Shown piece after piece: positions 7,188 to 13,257 of a DNA stretch of 14,816 bases. Every line of letters begins with the position of its first letter. Position 1 is the stretch's first letter. The DNA is from an uncultured Johnsonella sp. (lineage in GTDB: Bacteria > Bacillota > Clostridia > Lachnospirales > Lachnospiraceae): the NCBI GenBank assembly GCA_900766185.1, contig CAAFUL010000095.1, positions 1 to 14,816 on the forward strand, read 5' to 3'. The notes under the pieces were generated by a model, which worked only from the letters and a program-made list of their open reading frames with translations, searched no databases and was not told the DNA's origin. A program made the position numbers and the translations under genes.

Positions 7188-8195
7188 TTACACCCTCCAT
7201 GCCTTGGGTACAAATACCTCTTCAAATGTTTCTATCGCATACTGATCCGTCATTCCGGCTATATAATCACAGACCACTCTATCTTCGGACTGTTTATGCT
7301 CGGTTATATGTTTTTGATATTCTAAAGGCATCTTATCTATATGCTGCAAATAATAATGATAAAGCTCAGCCACAAGTTCCTTAGCCTTGCCTTCCTCAGA
7401 CTTAGCCTTCTCATTCCTGTAAACATTATCAAACATCCACTTTCTAAGCCCCATCATAGCCTTAAGTACGGTATCCGACATGATTATCTTATCTGCTTCT
7501 ATACTGTTCATAATTACATCCGTAACCAGTGTATCAAGCCTCTTTCTTACACTGTCTCCCAAAACTTTTGTAAATTCTTTCGGTATCTGCTCTTCCGTAA
7601 TTATCTTCGCCCTTATAGAGTCATCTATATCATGATTAATGTAGGCTATTTTATCCGCCAGTCTTACAACATGACCCTCAAGTGTCGAAGGATTATCCGC
7701 AGTTCCGTGATTTCGCATACCGTCTCTTACTTCCCATGTAAGATTAAGCCCCAGTCCTGCCTTTTCCAAAAACTCCACAACTCTCACACTTTGCTCATTA
7801 TGCTTAAAGCCCTCTTTATACAGCTTGTTTAAGACCTCCTCCCCTGCATGACCGAAGGGAGTATGACCTAAATCATGCCCCAAAGCAATAGCCTCGGTAA
7901 GGTCTTCATTGAGCCTCAGTGCCTTTGCTATAGTTCTTGCTATCTGTGCAACCTCAAGGGTATGCGTAAGCCTTGTCCTGTAATGATCCTTCTCCGGCGC
8001 AAGGAAAACCTGAGTTTTGTGCTTAAGCCTTCTAAAAGCCTTACAATGAAGAATCCTATCCCTATCCCTTTGATACTCGGTTCTTATACTGCAAGGCACT
8101 TCACTTCTTACTCTGCCCTTAGTCTCCTTACTCTTAGACGCAAACTTGGACAAATACAGCTCTTCCCTTGCCTCAGCTTCCTCTCTAATAAACAC
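7188..8195 (-). CDS. dgt: dGTP triphosphohydrolase-like HD-domain protein
   Basis: This is a cytosolic HD-domain phosphohydrolase of the dGTPase family, which splits dNTPs into deoxynucleosides and triphosphate and so affects nucleotide pools. Starting at GTG 8195 it has 335 residues, typical of the clostridial short form. The metal-binding HD signature is complete: His78 in RLTHTLEV, His107-Asp108 in LGHDLGHTPFGHAGE, and Asp182 in LADKIAYINHD. Phosphate-contact motifs include CKAFRRLKHKTQVF near 51-64 and MRNHGT near 161-166. The frame extends 14 codons upstream to a TTG, but GGAGGT ending 6 bases before the GTG supports the shorter start. dgt next to dnaG is a common clostridial arrangement. 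Both intergenic gaps around this gene are occupied by related palindromic elements. The exact dNTP preference cannot be told from sequence. Confidence 0.93.
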   Translation of the reverse strand: MFIREEAEAREELYLSKFASKSKETKGRVRSEVPCSIRTEYQRDRDRILHCKAFRRLKHKTQVFLAPEKDHYRTRLTHTLEVAQIARTIAKALRLNEDLTEAIALGHDLGHTPFGHAGEEVLNKLYKEGFKHNEQSVRVVEFLEKAGLGLNLTWEVRDGMRNHGTADNPSTLEGHVVRLADKIAYINHDIDDSIRAKIITEEQIPKEFTKVLGDSVRKRLDTLVTDVIMNSIEADKIIMSDTVLKAMMGLRKWMFDNVYRNEKAKSEEGKAKELVAELYHYYLQHIDKMPLEYQKHITEHKQSEDRVVCDYIAGMTDQYAIETFEEVFVPKAWRV

Positions 8196-8252
8196 AATAC
8201 CACCTCCAAACCCCAGCAAATAACAACACAAACACAATGATTAAAAATCACA

Positions 8253-8385
8253 TTACCGTTCAGGTATAGCATTTATCTTAGTCAAAAAAACAAAAATTTT
8301 AAATCCTATTTTATAAATCAGACGAAGATAAATGCCGATATTAGCATGATAGATATAGCTGTATAATATGCTGCCTGAACTGTAA
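8253..8385. repeat. MITE-like palindromic element, copy 2
   Basis: This 133-bp relative of the element at 7053-7176 starts TTACCGTTCAGG and ends CCTGAACTGTAA. The internal arms CATTTATCTTAGTC and GACGAAGATAAATG match at 13 of 14 positions, so the element folds into a long hairpin. The central TATAAATCAGACGAAGAT run is identical to copy 1, while the right half has diverged with small insertions. It begins 4 bases beyond the thrS stop codon on the minus strand, so it could act as a 3' stem-loop of the thrS mRNA. No U-tract of terminator type follows it. Confidence 0.7.
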
Positions 8386-8389
8386 AAAA

Positions 8390-10348
8390 CTACTCCTCGC
8401 TAATCTCTTCCTTCCTGATTTCCTTTGTTCTTATTTCCTTACAGATCTGCTCTATAAACTCATCCAGACTCTTAACACCCTCATCTCCGGCAAATCTGCT
8501 TCTTACAGATACGGTAGCATCCGCCTCTTCTTTCTCACCTACTACGAGCATATAAGGAAGTCTTGCAAGTCTTGCCTCTCTTATCTTAAATCCTATCTTC
8601 TCATCCCTGTTATCAAGCTTTGCATCTATTCCATTCTTTCTTAGCTTCTCCAAAACCTTATTGGCATAGTCTATATACTTTTCTGAAATAGGCAGTACTC
8701 TTACCTGCTCCGGACATAACCATGTCGGGAATTTACCCATGTATTTTTCTATTAACCAAGCGAGAGTTCTCTCATAGCAACCTATTGAAGTTCTGTGTAT
8801 AATATATGGACGAACTCTGTTGCCGTTTTGATCTACATAATAAAGATCGAACTTATCCGCAATAGCACAGTCAAGCTGCACAGTAATCATAGTATCTTCT
8901 TTACCGTATACATTCTTGGTCTGTATATCTATCTTAGGTCCGTAGAATGCCGCTTCGCCCTCAGCTTCGGTAAACGGAAGTCCCTTTTCTATGAGTATAT
9001 TTCTTAAAGTATTCTGTGTGCTTTCCCAGTACTCGTCATCACCTAAGTATTTTTCCTTATTTTCAGGATCCCACTTTGAAAGTCTGAAACTTACATCTTC
9101 CTTTAATCCCAAGGTATCAAGTACATAAAGTGCAAGTTCAAGCACTGACTTAAGCTCTTCCCCTGTTTGCTCCGGTGTTACAACAAGATGTGATTCACTT
9201 ATGGTAAACTGTCTTACTCTGGTAAGTCCGTGCATCTCTCCCGAGTCTTCATTTCTAAAAAGAATTGAAGTCTCAGCCATTCTGTAAGGCAGGTCTCTGT
9301 AGGACTTTTGTGTATTCTTATAAGCATAGTACTGGAAAGGACAGGTCATAGGTCTTAAGGCGAATACTTCCTTATCTTTTTCCTCATCTCCTAAAATAAA
9401 CATACCTTCCTTATAGTGATCCCAGTGCCCTGATATCTTATAAAGATCGGACTTTGCAAAAAGCGGAGTTTTGGTTCTTACATAGCCCCACTCATTATCC
9501 TCAAGATCCTCTATCCATCTTTGTAATTTGTTGATCATCTTTGTTCCGTTGGGAAGAAAGATAGGAAGACCCTGACCTATAACATCGACTGTGGTGAAAA
9601 GTTCCATTTCCCTACCGAGCTTGTTATGGTCTCTTTTCTTGATTTCTTCCAAATATTTAAGATAATCTTCAAGCTCTTCTTTTTTATTAAATGCAGTTCC
9701 GTATATACGCTGTAATTGTGGTCTTGAAGAATCACCCCTCCAGTATGCCATTGATGAGGATATAAGCTTAAAAGCTTTTAAGCCCTTGGTTGAAGGAATA
9801 TGAAAACCTGCACAAAGATCTGTAAACTCTCCCTGTTTATAGAAAGATATTACCGCATCCTCAGGCAGATCGTTAATAAGCTCCACCTTATAAGGCTCGT
9901 TCTTTTCCTCCATAAACTTTATGGCTTCCTGTCTCGGAAGTTCAAAACGCTCTATTTTCAGGTCTTCCTTAACGATTTTTTTCATTTCGGCTTCTATTTT
10001 ATCAAGATCTTCTCTTGAAAAAGGCTCTCTTTCTATATCATAATAAAAACCGTTGTCAATATATGGTCCTATTGCAAGCTTTGCATCAGGATACAGTCTT
10101 TTAACCGCCTGTGCAAGTACATGTGAGCCGGTATGTCTGATTGCGGCAAGTCCAAGCTCATCATTCGGTGTAAGTATCTGCAATTCACAGTCCTTATCGA
10201 TTACTGTTCTAAGGTCAGCCTTTTCACCATTTACAAGTCCTCCGCAGCATACTCTTGCAAGTCCATCGCTTATATCCTTCGCAATGTCATATATGCTCAT
10301 ACTCTGCTCATATTCTTTTACTGTACCGTCTTTAAGTGTTATCTTCAT
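8390..10348 (-). CDS. thrS: Threonyl-tRNA synthetase
   Basis: This cytosolic class II synthetase charges tRNA-Thr. At 652 residues it is full length. The N-terminal TGS domain covers about 1-61, followed by the editing domain with HTGSH at 72-76, which removes mischarged serine. The catalytic core shows LRPMTCPFQ with the zinc-ligand Cys, motif 2 in RNEDSGEMHGLTRVRQFT, a zinc-ligand His in SESHL, and a zinc-ligand His in IIHRTSIGCYERTLA (motif 3 region). The C-terminal anticodon-binding domain starts near CPEQVRVLPIS. The ATG at 10348 has AAGGGGGT upstream. Expression is controlled by the T-box leader at 10381-10597. A palindromic element follows 4 bases after the TAG stop, and dgt lies beyond it. 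Confidence 0.98.
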   Translation of the reverse strand: MKITLKDGTVKEYEQSMSIYDIAKDISDGLARVCCGGLVNGEKADLRTVIDKDCELQILTPNDELGLAAIRHTGSHVLAQAVKRLYPDAKLAIGPYIDNGFYYDIEREPFSREDLDKIEAEMKKIVKEDLKIERFELPRQEAIKFMEEKNEPYKVELINDLPEDAVISFYKQGEFTDLCAGFHIPSTKGLKAFKLISSSMAYWRGDSSRPQLQRIYGTAFNKKEELEDYLKYLEEIKKRDHNKLGREMELFTTVDVIGQGLPIFLPNGTKMINKLQRWIEDLEDNEWGYVRTKTPLFAKSDLYKISGHWDHYKEGMFILGDEEKDKEVFALRPMTCPFQYYAYKNTQKSYRDLPYRMAETSILFRNEDSGEMHGLTRVRQFTISESHLVVTPEQTGEELKSVLELALYVLDTLGLKEDVSFRLSKWDPENKEKYLGDDEYWESTQNTLRNILIEKGLPFTEAEGEAAFYGPKIDIQTKNVYGKEDTMITVQLDCAIADKFDLYYVDQNGNRVRPYIIHRTSIGCYERTLAWLIEKYMGKFPTWLCPEQVRVLPISEKYIDYANKVLEKLRKNGIDAKLDNRDEKIGFKIREARLARLPYMLVVGEKEEADATVSVRSRFAGDEGVKSLDEFIEQICKEIRTKEIRKEEISEE

Positions 10349-10380
10349 AAAGTACCCCCTTATTATTTATTCGTAAATGC

Positions 10381-10412
10381 AAAAAAACCCGAACTAAATA
10401 CTTAGTTCAGGG
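10381..10412 (-). terminator. T-box leader terminator of thrS
   Basis: On the minus strand, CCCTGAACTAAG pairs with TTTAGTTCGGG around a short loop (10388-10412), followed by a run of seven U. This stem forms when charged tRNA-Thr is plentiful. Its 5' strand competes with the T-box antiterminator. Confidence 0.9.
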
Positions 10413-10597
10413 ACGATATTTACCGCGGTTCCACCCTAATTCAGGCCACTGCCTGCTGCTTAAGTGATTGTAACGCAATCAACGGGCTTGATTAGAGCCA
10501 CTCGGAGTTGGTCTTCATATGTTTTGATTTAAGGATACTTCCAGCACTGTATCCCTCTCTGTGTCCTCTCTACATACTACTCTTCTCTTCAACGCTT
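10381..10597 (-). promoter_or_regulatory. T-box riboswitch, Thr-specific, upstream of thrS
   Basis: The T-box sequence AGGGTGGAACCGCGG lies at 10423-10437, the site that pairs with the free acceptor end of uncharged tRNA. Upstream is Stem I. GGATAC and GTATCC close the distal loop, GTATGT and ACATAT form the middle stem, and the specifier loop carries GAAG-ACC-A. ACC (10510-10512) is a threonine codon and matches the downstream synthetase. When uncharged tRNA-Thr with anticodon GGU binds, the antiterminator forms and thrS is transcribed. I see no convincing promoter between this leader and tRNA-Leu(CAG), so a start hidden in the AT-rich stretch 10598-10644 or read-through from the tRNA genes are both possible. 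Confidence 0.93.
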
Positions 10598-10644
10598 TAC
10601 TTTGATATTTAATTTAAAAAATAGATTCTATCTCTAAAACCTAG

Positions 10645-10728
10645 TGCAGAAAAAGGGACTTGAACCCTCATGATATTGCTATCACACGGACCTGAACCGT
10701 GCGCGTCTGCCAATTCCGCCATTTCTGC
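10645..10728 (-). tRNA. tRNA-Leu (anticodon CAG)
   Basis: The 84-nt gene has acceptor GCAGAAA pairing with TTTCTGC, discriminator A at 10645, D-arm AATTGGCAGACGC, anticodon stem CACGG-CCGTG with loop TTCAGGT (anticodon CAG), a long class II variable arm, and T-loop TTCAAGT. CCA is not encoded. It reads CUG codons. It lies upstream of the thrS T-box leader on the same strand. Confidence 0.95.
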
Positions 10729-10782
10729 GCAAACTGCCTTCGGCTTTTTTACATATCTAACGGGGAATTACCCCTATTATGT

Positions 10783-10812
10783 AAAAAGAACTGCTATAGC
10801 TATAACAGTTCT
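10783..10812 (-). terminator. Terminator after tRNA-Leu(AAG)
   Basis: On the minus strand, AAGAACTG (10812-10805) pairs with CAGTTCTT (10792-10785), with a self-complementary TATAGCTATA inside. The stem runs into five U. It begins 9 bases after the tRNA end. A separate small GGGG-AATTA-CCCC hairpin follows at 10762-10774. Confidence 0.75.
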
Positions 10813-10821
10813 TATGTTTAA

Positions 10822-10905
10822 TGCGGGAAAAGGGACTTGAACCCTCACGATCGTACAATCACTAGATCCTTAGTCTAGCCTGTCTGCCAGTTCCAGCATC
10901 CCCGC
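10822..10905 (-). tRNA. tRNA-Leu (anticodon AAG)
   Basis: The 84-nt class II tRNA has acceptor GCGGGGA with TTCCCGC (one G-U), discriminator A at 10822, D-arm with AACTGGCAGACAG, and T-loop TTCAAGT. The anticodon stem is CTAGA-TCTAG around loop CTAAGGA, which puts AAG at positions 34-36. Aligned with the neighbouring tRNA-Leu(CAG) the same loop positions give CAG, so the register is consistent. Adenosine at position 34 is unusual in bacteria outside tRNA-Arg(ACG). It would normally need deamination to inosine to read CUU, CUC and CUA. CCA is not encoded. Confidence 0.93.
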
Positions 10906-10921
10906 ATTTGACACGCTTAGT

Positions 10922-10950
10922 AATATAACACATCTGAAAGATAATTTCAA
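10922..10950 (-). promoter_or_regulatory. Promoter of the tRNA-Leu genes
   Basis: TTGAAA (10945-10950) and TATATT (10922-10927) are spaced by exactly 17 bases on the minus strand. They lie about 17 bases upstream of the tRNA-Leu(AAG) 5' end. This is one of the best sigma-A matches in the window. Confidence 0.75.
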
Positions 10951-10980
10951 GTGAAATTTTAATTTTTATAAAAAAACTTC

Positions 10981-11009
10981 TATACTTTTAATCAATCTTA
11001 CATTATAAT
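10981..11009 (+). promoter_or_regulatory. Promoter of the CPBP protease gene
   Basis: A perfect TATAAT at 11004-11009 is preceded, 17 bases away, by TATACT at 10981-10986 as a weak -35. The start point would be near 11016, giving a leader of about 34 bases before the ATG at 11050. It is divergent from the tRNA-Leu promoter. Confidence 0.6.
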
Positions 11010-11049
11010 CTAGAAGCATTATTTTAATTTTGTTTCTAACGGAGGTTTT

Positions 11050-11871
11050 ATGAATAACGAAAACATCAAACATTTCTTAATATACTTGATAGCTGCTTTA
11101 TTTTTATATTTCAGTTATGACATATTAAGTAATACTTTTTACCATATAGTCTACTATGTAATTAATGTTGATTATAATTGGCTTTCATCAAACGGCACTC
11201 AAGTTGAAGCTTACTCTTTATTAATCATGCTTCCCATCTATCTTTGTATATTTGTTAAGTGTTCTTACACTAAGGGAAGACTTATACATTCAAAGATAAA
11301 AGTAAATAGAGTACTTGCATGTATACTTCTTGTATTTACTGTAAACGGTATATCCGAACTTTGGTTCGATATAGCTAATACCTTTTTAAGTAATGTACCT
11401 ATTTTTTCCGGAAGCTTGGAGTCATTTGACAATGCATTTGCATCACTGGATAGTGAAAGTTATATCTGGACTCTTATTGCCGTAATAATTGCAGGTCCTA
11501 TAGTTGAAGAACTTTTATTTAGAGGCTTACTTATAAAAACCATATCAAAAATACTGCCTGAAAGCTTTGCCGTAATTATATCGGCTATACTCTTCGGAAT
11601 ATGGCATGGAATACTTGTTCAAGCAATATATACAGTTATTATGGGACTTATAGTAGGTTACGTATATATTAAAACCAAGTCCATCATATACCCTATAATT
11701 ATACATGTAGGAAATAACTTTATAAACGGTTTCCCAACTTCATGGACTACTCCGGAATTTGAAACATTCCTAGGTAACTTTTCTGTATTTTGTATAATTC
11801 CGGGGCTTGTAGTTTTATATTTTGTATTTTATAAATATAAAGAGGAAAATAAAGAAACTTCCTTGGAATAA
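11050..11871 (+). CDS. CPBP-family intramembrane metalloprotease
   Basis: This is a polytopic membrane protein of the CPBP (Rce1/Abi) family. Members are metal-dependent intramembrane proteases. Bacterial ones are often linked to bacteriocin processing or self-immunity, but the substrate here is unknown. All three family motifs are intact: Glu153-Glu154-xxx-Arg158 (EELLFR), Phe182-xxx-His186 (FGIWH), and His219-xxx-Asn223 (HVGNN). It is 273 residues long with about seven or eight hydrophobic segments, starting at about 8-28, and a charged C-terminal tail. GGAGG lies 5 bases before the ATG. It is the only plus-strand gene here. It stands alone between tRNA genes and an inverted-repeat element, and its composition looks very AT-rich, all of which suggests an accessory gene. 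No bacteriocin peptide or transporter is adjacent. Confidence 0.92.
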   Translation: MNNENIKHFLIYLIAALFLYFSYDILSNTFYHIVYYVINVDYNWLSSNGTQVEAYSLLIMLPIYLCIFVKCSYTKGRLIHSKIKVNRVLACILLVFTVNGISELWFDIANTFLSNVPIFSGSLESFDNAFASLDSESYIWTLIAVIIAGPIVEELLFRGLLIKTISKILPESFAVIISAILFGIWHGILVQAIYTVIMGLIVGYVYIKTKSIIYPIIIHVGNNFINGFPTSWTTPEFETFLGNFSVFCIIPGLVVLYFVFYKYKEENKETSLE

Positions 11872-11917
11872 AATCATTATCCTTAAAAGTTTTAATTATC
11901 ACTTTGTGACTTAAAAA

Positions 11918-11980
11918 TTAGCTATAAAAAGGGCTGTTGCCGGATAAAGAGCATATATAATATATATCGATATTTTTCAT
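11918..11980 (-). CDS. 20-codon small ORF inside an inverted-repeat element
   Basis: An ATG at 11980 is preceded by GGAGG with 4-base spacing, as good as any ribosome binding site in the window. The frame reads MKNIDIYYICSLSGNSPFYS and stops at TAA (11918-11920). The last third lies in one arm of the 16-bp inverted repeat. No gene follows on this strand except the two tRNAs, so a leader-peptide role is unlikely. It may be the remnant start of a transposase gene in an internally deleted insertion element, a tiny independent peptide, or chance. Nothing in the peptide is recognisable. Confidence 0.2.
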   Translation of the reverse strand: MKNIDIYYICSLSGNSPFYS

Positions 11981-12032
11981 AATACCTCCATATATCTTAT
12001 AAACAACTCTTAAAATGCAACAGCCCTTTTTA
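11925..12032. repeat. 108-bp element with 16-bp perfect inverted repeats; also a bidirectional terminator
   Basis: TAAAAAGGGCTGTTGC (11925-11940) is repeated exactly in inverted form at 12017-12032. The CPBP gene ends at 11871 on one side and the Asp23 gene at 12073 on the other. On either strand the arms give a GC-rich stem ending in five U, so the element can terminate both converging transcripts. The interior of 76 bases is far longer than a normal terminator loop. It adds a second pairing AAGAG/CTCTT and encloses a minus-strand ribosome binding site and ATG. GGGCTGTTGC-type ends occur in several insertion-sequence families, so a MITE origin is plausible. I see no target duplication. Confidence 0.65.
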
Positions 12033-12072
12033 ACAGTTTTTCATATTTAATCTATAAAGCCAATATACAAGA

Positions 12073-12459
12073 CTATACCTTAGCTCTTTGTATTCCTATA
12101 ACCTTTACATTAACTTCTATAACCTCTAACCCGGTCATATTCTCTATTGCAAGCTTAACTTTATCCTGTATTTTCTGACTTACTGACGGTATATTGGTGT
12201 CATATAATACATTTATAGCCACATCAACTATTACATGATTTTCTATAACTTCAACCTTTACACCCTTTACGAGCTTTTTCATGCTTAATCTGCTTATAAT
12301 ATCACCGCTGATATCACCTGCCATGCTTGCCACACCATCGGTCTCAGTAGTTGCAAGACCTGCTATTACGGCAACGACCTCATCTGCAATCTTTACTTCG
12401 CCCAAAGTATTGTCCGACAAACTATGTGATTGTCTACTCTTGTCCTTGGTTTCTATCAT
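12073..12459 (-). CDS. Asp23/Gls24 family envelope stress protein
   Basis: This small protein of 128 residues belongs to the Asp23/Gls24 (DUF322) family, common in Gram-positive bacteria and linked to envelope homeostasis and alkaline or general stress. The family core is visible: LGEVKIADEVVAVIAGLATTETDGVASMAG near the N-terminus, VKVEVIENHVIVDVAINVLYDTNIPSVSQKIQDKV in the middle, and TGLEVIEVNVKVIGI near the C-terminus. No membrane segment is present. I chose ATG at 12459 because GAGGAGGT lies just upstream; a longer reading from a TTG at 12477 would place that site inside the coding region. It has its own strong promoter at 12500-12528 and ends before the inverted-repeat element. In many Firmicutes a homologue sits near accB/nusB; that context is not seen here. 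Confidence 0.92.
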   Translation of the reverse strand: MIETKDKSRQSHSLSDNTLGEVKIADEVVAVIAGLATTETDGVASMAGDISGDIISRLSMKKLVKGVKVEVIENHVIVDVAINVLYDTNIPSVSQKIQDKVKLAIENMTGLEVIEVNVKVIGIQRAKV

Positions 12460-12499
12460 ACCTACCTCCTCGCTCAAAACATAATGCTTTAACCTTAAA

Positions 12500-12528
12500 A
12501 GTATAACAAACTTATCAACTTAAGTCCA
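12500..12528 (-). promoter_or_regulatory. Promoter of the Asp23 gene
   Basis: TGGACT (12523-12528) and TATACT (12500-12505) are separated by 17 bases on the minus strand. They lie in the 99-base gap between rlmH and the Asp23 gene, with a leader of about 35 bases. Confidence 0.65.
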
Positions 12529-12558
12529 GTGCATCGTTTGTATATCAAAAATATCAAC

Positions 12559-13038
12559 TTACTTATGGTAAGGCTCATTATTTCTTATCCTATAAGAGCG
12601 GTAAAGCTGTTCACACAGTATCACTCTCATTAGCTGATGAGGAAATGTCATATCCGAAAAGCTGAGTAAGACATTTGCCCTTTTTATAAGCTCATCACAA
12701 AGCCCTATAGAGCCTCCTATTATAAATGTGAGTCTGGAACCTGCGCTTACTTCCCACTCGGCTAATTTTTGTGAAAACTTTGTAGAACTTAACTTTTGCC
12801 CTTCTATTGCAAGCACTACGACAAAGTCGCTTTCATTAAGTTTGGAAAGTAATCTTTTACCCTCCGCATCTTTTATCCTTCTGTCAATAGCCTCGGAAGC
12901 TTTTTCTACGGTCTTTTCATCCTTTACTTCAATAATTTCAAGCGAAGCATATCTTGTAAGTCTTTTCTTAAACTCGGCTACAGCCTCTTTATAAAAACTT
13001 TCTTTTATGCTTCCAACCGCCAATATCCTTATATTCAT
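12559..13038 (-). CDS. rlmH: 23S rRNA (pseudouridine1915-N3)-methyltransferase RlmH
   Basis: RlmH is a SPOUT-class methyltransferase that methylates pseudouridine 1915 in helix 69 of 23S rRNA on the assembled ribosome, using S-adenosylmethionine. The protein has 159 residues, the normal length. The family signatures are present: LAIEGQKLSS at 77-86, IGGSIGL at 107-113 forming part of the knotted SAM site, and the C-terminal YRSYRIRNNEPYHK at 147-159 that is required for activity. The ATG at 13038 has only a modest ribosome binding site, GGA 8 bases before it and GAGGAA further upstream. The gene is separated from the upstream response regulator by hairpin repeats and an AT-rich terminator-like stem. 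The leader region 13039-13079 is plain. Confidence 0.97.
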   Translation of the reverse strand: MNIRILAVGSIKESFYKEAVAEFKKRLTRYASLEIIEVKDEKTVEKASEAIDRRIKDAEGKRLLSKLNESDFVVVLAIEGQKLSSTKFSQKLAEWEVSAGSRLTFIIGGSIGLCDELIKRANVLLSFSDMTFPHQLMRVILCEQLYRSYRIRNNEPYHK

Positions 13039-13079
13039 CTAATATCCATTCCTCTGCCGGGTTCAGTCCAAATAGAAGT

Positions 13080-13105
13080 AAAAAAGTATATTCATACTAA
13101 TATAC
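13080..13105 (-). terminator. AT-rich terminator-like hairpin after the regulator operon
   Basis: On the minus strand, GTATATT (13105-13099) pairs with AATATAC (13092-13086) around a 6-base loop and is followed by six U. The stem is only 7 bp and AT-rich, so termination may be partial. It stands between the tandem hairpin repeats and rlmH. Confidence 0.4.
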
Positions 13106-13108
13106 ATT

Positions 13109-13257
13109 ATTCTGCCGATTTGCAACAAAGCTGCAGTAGGCAGTGCCTTACACTGATATTCCTATTCCGACTTGCAACAAAACTGCAGTAAACAGCACTT
13201 TACACTGACATTCCCAGCGACTCGCAACAAAGTTGCAGTAACGAGTGCCTTACCCTA
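13109..13257 (-). repeat. Three tandem degenerate ~50-bp hairpin repeats
   Basis: Three units are seen: 13109-13157, 13158-13209 and 13210-13257. Their shared core is GCAACAAA-xx-TGCAGTA, with core starts at 13122, 13174 and 13224, followed by a conserved GCCTTACACTGA-type tail. Each core is a stem: GCAAC/GTTGC in unit 3, and versions with G-U pairs in units 1 and 2 when read as minus-strand RNA. Outer arms differ in sequence but still pair in unit 1 (CTGCC/GGCAG) and unit 3 (ACTC/GAGT). Unit 3 includes the stop codon of the response regulator. The units are too diverged and continuous to be a CRISPR array. Confidence 0.75.

Noticed and set aside
7341..7832. 163-codon plus-strand ORF opposite dgt
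   Set aside because: It is fully inside the conserved dgt coding region in antisense, with no supporting start signal.
10053..10405. Plus-strand ORFs of 90-107 codons opposite thrS
   Set aside because: They are antisense shadows of the conserved TGS and editing domains of thrS.
10729..10750. Plus-strand terminator (GCCTTCGGC plus T-run)
   Set aside because: The stem is only 3 bp and no plus-strand gene ends nearby.
13109..13257. CRISPR-like array of three repeats
   Set aside because: Repeats are diverged, the sequence between cores is itself similar rather than unique, unit length varies (49, 52, 48), and no cas genes are present.
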